NCBI GenBank assembly: GCA_946538475.1
Contig: CAMNGN010000002.1
Span: 1-37,417 of the forward strand
Reading direction: 5' to 3'
Length of the DNA: 37,417 bases
Source: an uncultured Blautia sp.
Lineage (GTDB): Bacteria; Bacillota; Clostridia; Lachnospirales; Lachnospiraceae
In this document: positions 10,301 through 18,300 of the stretch, one piece after another
Layout: every line of letters begins with the position of its first letter
Position numbering within the stretch: position 1 is the first letter of the stretch
The notes under the pieces: generated by a model
The model's database searches: none
The model's input: the letters and a program-made list of their open reading frames with translations, nothing else
Told to the model about the DNA's origin: nothing
Translations under genes and position numbers: made by a program

Positions 10301-11690
10301 TGTAGTTGCGATGACCTCCGTTGCCACAGCTGCTGTCGCTGATGATGGAACAGTGACTGTTACAGGCTTAAATCGCGGCAGTACTACTGTATCTGTGGTT
10401 GATGCGGCAGATTCTTCCTCCGAGCTGATGCGCTTTACCGTAAATGTCTTTACAGCTGAAAGGAATGTGACTGTAGGTGTCGGAAAGACATATACTTTCG
10501 GATTTACTTCCAGCAAGCCCGTTGATGTAACCGTTAAGAGCGCAGATGAATCAATTGCCACCACCGAAGTAAACATCAACCTGGAGTCTGACGGTAAATA
10601 TCATATTGATGGAACTATAACCGGTGTTAAAGAAGGTAAGACGGTAGTCTATCTGAATAACAATCATTACATCTATAATGTTACTGTTGTTAGTCAGGAA
10701 GAACCTTCACCGGATCCTGACAAGCCTGTAACAACCGAAAATATAACTGTTACCGCCGGAGACACTGTTTCGTCACCTGACGTTCTTGGGTTTAACACCG
10801 AACCTGATATTACGTTTACGCCTGATGTTCCCGGAATTGCCACTGCAACCGTTACCCGCAGAGACGGCGGTGCGGGAGACGCATATAAGTATTTGCTGAC
10901 CGTGAACATAAGCGGACTCAAGGCCGGAACCACCACGCTCAATATGTATGATAACGGTGTGCTGATAAGAAAGTACAATGTCACTGTTACTGCAAAAGAA
11001 GAGCATGTACCGGTCGTACCGAGCGTTTCTTCAGGATATGTCAATATTGACAACAAAAGAGTTGGGAACAATGACAGTGTTTCACTTCTCATGACTCCCG
11101 AAACAAGGTACACGATGAATGCGGTAGGTGCAGGTACAGACAACACATCGCCCGGAGAAGGTGATGTCAGATTTGTTCCTAAATTCTGGTGGCAGGAAGG
11201 CTCTTACGATGATAACGGTAAGCCGAGATATCAGACAAGCTGGGAATTCTATTCAAGCAAGGGTATATCTTCTGCAAAAGATATTCCGTTCAGAATTTAC
11301 TATGTGAGACAGACCTACACCAACGGAAGATGGGAACCGAGCACGATGTCCAACGATGCTACATATGCTGCAGGATATTACACCAAGCATACCATCAAAA
11401 CGATTGCTTACGATCCTTCCACAGGAACACCGACAAACTCCGGCAGCGGTACTTCTACCTACAGCGGTTCTTCAACAAGCAGCGGCTCTACGTCCACGAG
11501 CAGCAGAACAACAGCCTCGGGACACACTCCGACCGTTACAGGCGGAGCAACAGGATCCACTCAGGTGGGCAATGCCCGTACAGGCGACAGCGCTCCGGTA
11601 GGAACGATGCTTCTTCTGGGTATGATGTCACTTCTCACCGGCGGATACGTAGTCTCACGTAAACGTAAAGAAGATGAGTACGATATCTGA
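7362..11690 (+). CDS. Large cell-surface protein: signal peptide, Ala/Pro/Thr/Glu-rich repeats, beta-helix-like region, Glu/Thr-rich spacer, Ig-like repeats, duplicated unknown domain, C-terminal TGD-type anchor
   Basis: 1442 aa; MRRKQLFALALAGVLSFSVTPTSLLA signal peptide; NARTGDSAPVGTMLLLGMMSLLTGGYVVSRKRKEDEYDI anchor; GGAGG RBS. Confidence 0.9.
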   Translation: MRRKQLFALALAGVLSFSVTPTSLLADDMSDAPAVAASAEPGAEEAAQEQPAQSGTPAAETPAAEAAADTPAPEAPTEAPTEAPAEAPTQAPTEAPTEAPTEAPAEPEQVPVDIGSDETPAAAATAAPTATAVPASTATPEPTATPAVAPTETPTPAPEDTKTKAVTNEAELIAAIAEADGSDTAVIDIANDIELTQTVNIPEGKKICLVTMASAAEISRAAGFTGDMFEVDGTLSFLKANKAGDINETGGSLTIDGALIDGTAAGSIVHVNDDAIFAIDDSAELTGNRTTAKGGAVYSDGLVLLLGGSIWGNTAEDGGAIYANNLVSIEKSADATGNYASDGVKENNIALAGSAMLVVDGAITIGRAGVHAVEPAEGKTIVQLSETAAAETTLAEALSSIELDDESDYKLNAAGSLVAAEAVSIDEPDATPTPIPSITPELGRVSGPEWIDETTAAITCTADMDGWYYAAAARESDEVPEFEVNEDGIPVKAGEDFTITVTVPEDEDQYCIYVLIKGENNTLSSKKKAPLDSTTRPGHEAAAEEETETEAVEEAVEAIGAAEEETTEETEAVEEEATEEAEAEETEESEEEITEETEEEETEETEEETTEETEEEEASEEETEEKPEAVGEGETVTEVQMTAAKLTDADILIKKNRAIPFTLSFADEGDKDIWTIDTVSVVDNDYETVSTLSVEKGKTEGYQIVPSEDITKAGEYILVVNLTTESEEAATKTATAEIPFKNSAYTVADVKDTKITGLEGSYHFFPGYSYDFSATGAGPETASNIGDTRLVPRSFALVGEKQVTKFENTSSDLTKSAKVYSTNGIAKAKDNSFRVYFQVWEWNGTEWVAQNDLAYKTIKVKSLALPEKETVTMDMAEPSATKTFTVTGFSSDLKIKTSNKDVATASIKKTSGSSSSDGTYEVTVTAGKAQTATLTAYFEQDGKEIPVKEFEVQVSQTINISKGNSFSTSVKLADGQKAKAVVAMTSVATAAVADDGTVTVTGLNRGSTTVSVVDAADSSSELMRFTVNVFTAERNVTVGVGKTYTFGFTSSKPVDVTVKSADESIATTEVNINLESDGKYHIDGTITGVKEGKTVVYLNNNHYIYNVTVVSQEEPSPDPDKPVTTENITVTAGDTVSSPDVLGFNTEPDITFTPDVPGIATATVTRRDGGAGDAYKYLLTVNISGLKAGTTTLNMYDNGVLIRKYNVTVTAKEEHVPVVPSVSSGYVNIDNKRVGNNDSVSLLMTPETRYTMNAVGAGTDNTSPGEGDVRFVPKFWWQEGSYDDNGKPRYQTSWEFYSSKGISSAKDIPFRIYYVRQTYTNGRWEPSTMSNDATYAAGYYTKHTIKTIAYDPSTGTPTNSGSGTSTYSGSSTSSGSTSTSSRTTASGHTPTVTGGATGSTQVGNARTGDSAPVGTMLLLGMMSLLTGGYVVSRKRKEDEYDI
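7560..7690 (+). repeat. Degenerate APTEAPTEAPAEAPTQ repeat within the surface protein
   Basis: 29-nt segment CCGACCGAGGCTCCGACGGAAGCACCTGC is identical at 7587-7615 and 7647-7675 (60-nt offset). Confidence 0.85.
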
Positions 11691-11726
11691 TCAACACATA
11701 CAATGGTATAATTAATTAATCGATTT

Positions 11727-11758
11727 AAGGGGCTGTTCACAATTGTGGACAGCCCTTT
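11727..11758 (+). terminator. Rho-independent-type hairpin after the 1442-aa surface protein gene
   Basis: AAGGGGCTGTTCACAA / TTGTGGACAGCCCTTT: near-perfect palindrome with two G-U positions; short T-run only. Confidence 0.75.
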
Positions 11759-11807
11759 GTTAACATAATAATCTTATGTCATGGCGGAATAAGTCGACCG
11801 TTTTTAT

Positions 11808-11836
11808 TTGACTAAGCCCGCAAAGAGCACTATAAT
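11808..11836 (+). promoter_or_regulatory. Sigma-A promoter for the SipW/TasA-like operon (TTGACT-N17-TATAAT)
   Basis: -35 TTGACT 11808-11813, -10 TATAAT 11831-11836, exactly 17-nt spacer. Confidence 0.8.
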
Positions 11837-12139
11837 ACAAGTATATCCGGAACCGATTCACCAAGCTGACCAAGTCACCAACCAATAACCAAAACTCTTA
11901 AGGCATAAGCCTGAAGAACATATCCCGCCGGCAGAAAGCAATCTAATCTTATCTACGGGCTGTAAAAGCCCCTTCAAATCACAGCCTGCGCACAATTCCG
12001 CGCCCCCGATGGCTGTCATGTACTTTTTCTTCTATGAAAGGCCTGCAGACCGCAAGCCATCCCGAACAAATCCTATATTTCACGTACGAAAGATATTCAG
12101 GCAACTCTATCGTTTTATTGTGTATCCGGAGGTATAACT

Positions 12140-12211
12140 ATGTCCGGAAAAAGCAAGACAGGAGGCAGGGATCCGCCGAAGAACAAAAATGAATATCTAA
12201 AACTGTTCTGA
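12140..12211 (+). CDS. Putative 23-aa leader ORF (MSGKSKTGGRDPPKNKNEYLKLF)
   Basis: ATG at 12140 with GGAGG at 12128-12132 (7-nt spacing); stop TGA 12209-12211. Not in the supplied ORF track because of its length. Confidence 0.4.
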   Translation: MSGKSKTGGRDPPKNKNEYLKLF

Positions 12212-12399
12212 ATAAAACGAATCTAAACACACCAACAGCTTTTGTCTATATCTAAAGCAGCGGTGCTCATACAAATCAACTTCTACTCTATACCAAAGGA
12301 TCCGGAAAGGCGCAAAGAGCGTGAATGACCGGATATCAAAAAACGCTTCTTACGCCTTTCGGCTCTCCAAAAATATTTTATATCAGGAGACAGAAAACA

Positions 12400-12936
12400 A
12401 TGCGGAAAAACCTGCTGCGGGTTGCGCTCTGCCTTGCCGTCCTTCTCTTTGTTGTTTTTACGGCAAAGGCGGTGCGCGGACTGCGGATATATATTGTGAT
12501 GTCCGGCTCCATGGAGCCTGTGATTAAGACCGGGAGCCTGATCATATTGGATACCATGAAAACAAAACCGGAACCCGGCGAGATCATCACATTCGACATG
12601 GGTGATACCCTTGTGACCCATCGTGTGCTGCGGATCCATGATGGAATTTACGTCACTAAAGGAGACAACAATCCGTCGGAGGATCAGTCTCCGGTTTTCG
12701 GAGAGCAGATCAGAGGGACGGTTATCCTTACGGTACCGATGGCCGGATCAGTCATTCTTATGCTTCGCAGGCCTTCCGCCATCTGTCTTCTTGTCCCGAT
12801 GATACTGCTTATCACAGCAATCAAACATGCGAAAGAGAGGAATTTACATGAAAAAGATCACAAAAGCCGGCTTCTTCATTGCAGCGGCAACGGCAGCGAC
12901 AGTTATGATCGGCGGAACAATGGCGTATCTGACTGA
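12400..12936 (+). CDS. Signal peptidase I, SipW/ER-type (Ser-His)
   Basis: VMSGSMEP catalytic Ser box, TLVTHRVLRI His box, TKGDNNPSED box; RBS AGGAGA. The track ORF begins at 12325 but ATG 12400 is the better start. Confidence 0.88.
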   Translation: MRKNLLRVALCLAVLLFVVFTAKAVRGLRIYIVMSGSMEPVIKTGSLIILDTMKTKPEPGEIITFDMGDTLVTHRVLRIHDGIYVTKGDNNPSEDQSPVFGEQIRGTVILTVPMAGSVILMLRRPSAICLLVPMILLITAIKHAKERNLHEKDHKSRLLHCSGNGSDSYDRRNNGVSD

Positions 12937-13483
12937 CTATGATACGGTTACCAATCAGTTTACCGTCGGCAAAGTTGATATAGAACTCACAGAGCCCAAC
13001 TGGAAACCCGAGGAGAACACGTCCATTGAACCTGCAGGAGAGATAAAAAAGGATCCGCAGGTCACAAACACCGGAAAAAATGATGCCTATGTATATCTGG
13101 AAGTCTCTGTACCCATGAGAAAGCTGGTGACGGCAGATGCGAACGGAAACAGGATCGATCCGGCGCTCATCCAGCTGTTTACCTTCACACCGCAGGCAGG
13201 CTGGACCCTCATGGATTCGTTTACGGAGGAAAACAATAAAGTCTACAGGTATTCCTTCGACAAGATCCTGCCTCCCGGCGAAAAGACAAACGAACTGTTC
13301 AAGACCATGCAGTTTGCCAATGTTGTGGAGGGTCAGATCGACGGACAGACCTTTGATGTGCCGGTGCATGCATATGCCATCCAGTCGGCCAACACCGGCG
13401 GGGATAAGAATACTGTACCCGAACAGGCAAAGAATGCCTTCGAAAAATATCTGAACCAGAATAAAAAATCAGGAAAAGAATAA
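12848..13483 (+). CDS. TasA/camelysin-like SipW-dependent protein
   Basis: MKKITKAGFFIAAATAATVMIGGTMAYLTDYDTVTNQFTVGKVDIELTEP is a SipW-cognate signal peptide and mature N-terminus; directly downstream of the peptidase; RBS AGAGAGGA. Confidence 0.85.
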   Translation: MKKITKAGFFIAAATAATVMIGGTMAYLTDYDTVTNQFTVGKVDIELTEPNWKPEENTSIEPAGEIKKDPQVTNTGKNDAYVYLEVSVPMRKLVTADANGNRIDPALIQLFTFTPQAGWTLMDSFTEENNKVYRYSFDKILPPGEKTNELFKTMQFANVVEGQIDGQTFDVPVHAYAIQSANTGGDKNTVPEQAKNAFEKYLNQNKKSGKE

Positions 13484-13521
13484 AATGCTCCGGGCAGGCA
13501 TTGTTAAAGGAGGGATAGAAT

Positions 13522-14076
13522 TTGAGAACGACCATAAGATATATTCTATTCGCGGCAGTGCTCTTAATAACGGCGGTATTCGGCGCGGGAAAGACTTACA
13601 GCTTTCTCAGCGATTCCGAATCCGCAGTCAACCCGGTGACTCCCGGGAGTAACGAGTCGGTGATCGTCGAAGAATTTCCGGATTCTCCGCCTAAGGACCC
13701 GAAGGATAATCCGGTTTACGATAAAACAGTACAGATATCTGCCCCTCAGATCGGCGGATACAATGTGGACTGTTATATCCGGGCCCGCATCCTCTATTCA
13801 AACAGTGATATCGGAAATGCCGCTGTGCTTGAAGGGACCGATGCGGGGTGGGTAAAAGGCAGCGATGAGTATTATTATTACACAGGACTTATATCGGAGG
13901 GGCAGATGACCGCCCCTTTGTTTACCAAAGTGCGCCTGGATTCCTCAAAAATCCCGGCAGATGTCTCCGGGTATATACAGGATTTCCGCGTTTCTGTCTA
14001 CGAGGAATCTGTTCAGGCAGGAGACAGCAAGGATTACAAAGAAGCCTGGAGCAGGTTTGTTCCTGCAGCTATTTGA
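13522..14076 (+). CDS. TasA-like secreted protein (paralog 2; TTG start)
   Basis: 184 aa; N-terminal hydrophobic segment then GKTYSFLSDSESAVNPVTPG; CYIRARI...GWVKGSDEYYYY resembles the neighbouring 414-aa protein. Confidence 0.7.
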   Translation: MRTTIRYILFAAVLLITAVFGAGKTYSFLSDSESAVNPVTPGSNESVIVEEFPDSPPKDPKDNPVYDKTVQISAPQIGGYNVDCYIRARILYSNSDIGNAAVLEGTDAGWVKGSDEYYYYTGLISEGQMTAPLFTKVRLDSSKIPADVSGYIQDFRVSVYEESVQAGDSKDYKEAWSRFVPAAI

Positions 14077-14095
14077 GGGGAGGTGATGACGATTT

Positions 14096-15340
14096 ATGAA
14101 GAAAATGCGCTATTGTCTGATAGCCGCAGCATCGGCTTTTACCCTTGCAGGCGCGATCTACGCGGCGTACACAAGCACTGTCAGCGTTGTCAACCATGTG
14201 GAGACAGGCGACGTGAATATAGGTATCAGCGAATATATGATCCGCGGAGGAAAAGAGACCGCATACGCGGAACCTGCGTCTGTGATGCCGGGAGATGTTA
14301 TCTCCAAGATCCCGAGGATCATATGCTATGCCGATCCATGCTGGGTAAGAGCCAGGATCACCCTTCAAAAAAGCGGTGAGGGAGAAGATTATCCGGCTAT
14401 CGGAGGAATTCCCGAAGGATGGAAAAAAGCAGGAGATTATTATTACTACAAAAAACCTTTGAAAAAAGGAGAATCCGTGGACATTTTCCGCACAGTTACC
14501 ATCCCTGCGGATTGGGGAGACGAGCATTTTGAGGAAAGCCTGTCTGTCACGATCAGGGCGGACGCCGTACAGTCAAAGAATTTCAAGCCGGAATTCAGTT
14601 CGATGTCCCCCTGGAAAAACCAGGAAATCGAACAATGTGTTCATGAGACGGACAATTCCGAGCCTCAGACGACCGAGCACATAATAAACACCGTGGAATA
14701 CAGCGGAGATGCCCACAAACTTGTGGCGGCACCCAATGACTTCTTTAAAAATATCGGACGTCTGATGCCCGGTGATTCGACAGGCGATTCTGTCGAGATC
14801 AGGAACACTACAGACAGAGAGGCCGAGCTCTTTTTCTTTGCCGGATACGAAAACCAGACCGACACACAGATCGAGCTCCTGAAAGCCCTGGACATGCAGA
14901 TCAGTCTGAACGGGAGAGAGATCTACAAAGGTAAGCTGACCCAGGAAGGCATGGAAAAAGGCGTTTCGCTGGGCAAATATGCTCCCGGCGCAGGCGGGAA
15001 GATGGATTTTACCATCACCATGCCGGAGAATCTGGGAAATGATTACGCAAGACGAAATGCAGACGTCAAATGGATCTTTGCCGTGGCAGAGGAAGAGTTA
15101 TCACCTACACCTGCAAAGACGGCCGTTCCCTCGGGCGGAACATCCGGCGGAGAAAGCGGTGTGACTTCATATTCAGGCCCTGCAGGAGGAAAGGTGGCTC
15201 CCGAGGGTTCCACTGTCTCAGCCCCGATCAAGACGGGCGACGACACGCCTGTACGTACTCTGGCTGTGCTGCTGTTGTTCTCGGCGTCACTGATTTTGAT
15301 ACTGTTTTTTGCAAAGAGGAGGATGGATCATGAAAAATAG
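14096..15340 (+). CDS. Two-domain TasA-like protein with C-terminal TGD-type anchor (paralog 3)
   Basis: MKKMRYCLIAAASAFTLAGAIYAAYTSTVSVVNHVETGDVNIGISEY N-terminus; second domain with NDFFKNIGRLMPGDSTGDSVEIRNTTDREAELFFFA; C-terminus APIKTGDDTPVRTLAVLLLFSASLILILFFAKRRMDHEK. Confidence 0.82.
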   Translation: MKKMRYCLIAAASAFTLAGAIYAAYTSTVSVVNHVETGDVNIGISEYMIRGGKETAYAEPASVMPGDVISKIPRIICYADPCWVRARITLQKSGEGEDYPAIGGIPEGWKKAGDYYYYKKPLKKGESVDIFRTVTIPADWGDEHFEESLSVTIRADAVQSKNFKPEFSSMSPWKNQEIEQCVHETDNSEPQTTEHIINTVEYSGDAHKLVAAPNDFFKNIGRLMPGDSTGDSVEIRNTTDREAELFFFAGYENQTDTQIELLKALDMQISLNGREIYKGKLTQEGMEKGVSLGKYAPGAGGKMDFTITMPENLGNDYARRNADVKWIFAVAEEELSPTPAKTAVPSGGTSGGESGVTSYSGPAGGKVAPEGSTVSAPIKTGDDTPVRTLAVLLLFSASLILILFFAKRRMDHEK

Positions 15341-18300
15341 AATATGCAGCATCATTCTTGCCTCCTGTCTGATCGCGGGGATGCTCTCGCAGACTGTGTG
15401 CGGCGCCGGCCTTTCTCTGAATTTGCTTTCCGCTGTATTGTCCTCGATCGAAGAAAATGAGGACAGTCTTTTCGATGAGATATTGGAGGAGCCTGCAGAA
15501 GAAGTTCTCCCTGATGTAAACGTTCCGGTCATAGAAGAAGAGAGCAGCAATATTGAAGAGCCGGATTTCGGTCAGATCCCTTCGGATGCAGGACTCATTC
15601 TTCCGGATGCAGGACTTCTTCTGCCGGATGAAGGAGAAGTCCCTCCGGAAGAAGAAATACAGGAAGAAGTTATGCCGGGGGAAGATTTTTTGGACGTCCC
15701 GCCTGAAGATGCTTTAAGCGGAGATGAACCGATCGAATCCTTTGCAGAAGAATTTCCCGGTGCCATTGAAGAAGAACTTGCAGAGGAATTGCCTCCGACG
15801 GAAGATGCAGAAGAAGAGAATATCGTCGAAGATTCCGTCATTGAACCTGACAAGATCGAAGTAGATGATGATGCCGATGCTGATAAAGAAGGCCGTTACG
15901 TGTTTGACGGCTATCTGGAAGACGGGATCCCCAACTATGTCTGGGAAGGTGAAGGAAGGCCATCGGTGCTCGGGGACGAGATCATCCTGCCTAAGGAGAA
16001 TTTCCCGGAACTGTCAACGCCAGAAGAGGATACCCCGGATCTTTCAACTTTAGAAGAGGATATCCCGAAACTGACGACGCTCAAGGAGGATATCTTTGAA
16101 ACGGTGATACCGCAAATGAGAATGCAGAACATTTGGCTCACAGGTATCTCTCCGACGTCGGAGGGCGGCAATTATCTCGCGGATCCGGTCAAAAGAAAGA
16201 TATATCACAGCAACAAATCATTTTCAGAAAAAGCAGAAAGTGAAATGAAGGATGGTCTCCATACGATCGGCCCCGGCATGGTCAGAGCGTATAAAGGAGG
16301 AAAATACTTTATCGACGGTGGCTTTGCCCTGGACGGCAAAAAATATTATGCTGACGAAAGCGGGCTGCTGATAGGAGGATGGCTGAAAACTGTCGGGGAT
16401 TCATCTGTAGAAGACCCAAACTCGGTGGCCAACGATAAAAAGTTTTCCTTTCGCTATTTTGACAGAGAGTCCTATGTGATGCAGACAGGCCGAATAAATG
16501 TCGATGGACTGTGGCATTACTTTAGCAGCGACGGAAAACTGCTCAAAGACTCGGCAGTGACACTTGAAGGGAATTATTACTATTCGGATCATTATGGTAT
16601 CTGCGAGCAGGTAAAACTTCGCTACGGAAATACATTAATATCCGAAGAAAACCAGAATAATGACACATATAAAGCGAATAAAAGTGTCAATGCGGTGGAT
16701 ATCAATACATTTACGGGGCAAAAAGGCGAATACAGTTTCAGACCAAGGTGGTATCCGGGTGTATCTTCACTGGAATTATTCGGATTTCCCGAAATGATAG
16801 AGGATCTGTACGGGTGGTACTGTCCGCTTTCGGACAATTCGCTTCAGGGCAGTATCGGCTGTATATATCGCAAGGTCGGCAGATATAAAGGCAGGGAGAT
16901 GGATCTGAAGGTGATCGTGACCGGATATGATCTTTTTTCACTCTGCGGAGATACAGAAATAGGATATTTTTATGTCTATAAAAAGAATATAGGCCTGAAC
17001 ACGGTAAACACCAAAAATCTTACCGCCGATCTGATCTTCCTGGATCACGAAACAGGCCGGGAAGTATCGGTGAAAGGATATGCAACGTTCACGGATATTG
17101 ATATCGGCCAGACTGTTTCCGTATTGAGTCCCGTAGACGAAATATTTGTGGACAAGGACTGTGTTCTCTACAAAGATCCCGCAAGCAACACGTTTACATC
17201 ACCGTTTATTGCTAAAAGAATCGGAAGCGTCGTGAACGATAACGACCGTGAATACTGGGTGCAGGTAAACTTTACCGGAAGTCGTCTGAGTATTCGGATA
17301 GGGAGTGCCTACGAACAGTATGTCTTTGCGGAGAGCGGTCTTGACATCGCAGGAGAAAGCCGGAATATATGGCGGGATAATTACACGGGGGACCCTCACA
17401 GCTATTCCCTTTTCGATTCTACAGGGGCTCTGCTGCGTGGCTGGCAGGGAATCTATTACAAGAAACTGGGCCGTGTATCTATTCCTCCGGTCGCCAAGAC
17501 CGTCTCTGACGAGGACGAGATCGATGTAACAAAAAATCGTCTTCGCGACGATGAGCTTCGCTACAATTATACTTTGAGCCACAATGTCCCGGGAGAGAAC
17601 GAAGAATTCTTCTATGATTCTTACATGGTCAGTGATGATTTTGAGGAAGGCCTTGTCATTGATAAGGACGGAATTTTCGTCACCACCGACAATGAGGACG
17701 ATGTGACCGGCCTATTTGACATAAGCGTCGTAGACCGGAGAGTAGAATTCAGGGCTCATCCCGACATATTGAAAGACGCTTCTTTCTATGACAACAATTA
17801 CAACTACCACATACCGGTAGTGATAAGGGAGGTGGAAGGCCTTAAGAACAAAGACAAGAATGACTATATTATATATAATGAATGTTCGGCAGAATTCAGC
17901 CGGCTCGGTTCTTCCGAAAGCACCCGGAGCAATATGACCGAGACACGTATCCGCATTCCGGTTTCCTTTGGTTCTATTACGATCACCAAAAGAATAAAGG
18001 AGGCGGACATCGTGTGGGCTCATGGAAATCCTGCTTTTTTGTTCCGCGCGGAGGGCGAGGATGAAAAGGGTAAATTCCACAGATACGAAGAGTTTCTCTG
18101 CTTCCGCAAAGGCGGCTATTCGTTGACGGGAGACGGTTTTGCCGAAATTTCGGTTACGATCGCTCATGTCCCCTGCGGAACGTATCGTGTCACGGAGCTT
18201 CCCGTCATGGATTACTATCTGACAGGAGCCGAAGCGGCGACCGGAAACATGCTGATCACAACCGTCGGCGAACCGGGAAAAGGCAAGGATCCCTCACTTA

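Noticed and set aside
11837-12399. Leader considered as a cyclic-di-GMP or other known riboswitch
   Set aside because: I could not find the conserved cores of the classes I know on the + strand; left as an unclassified leader.
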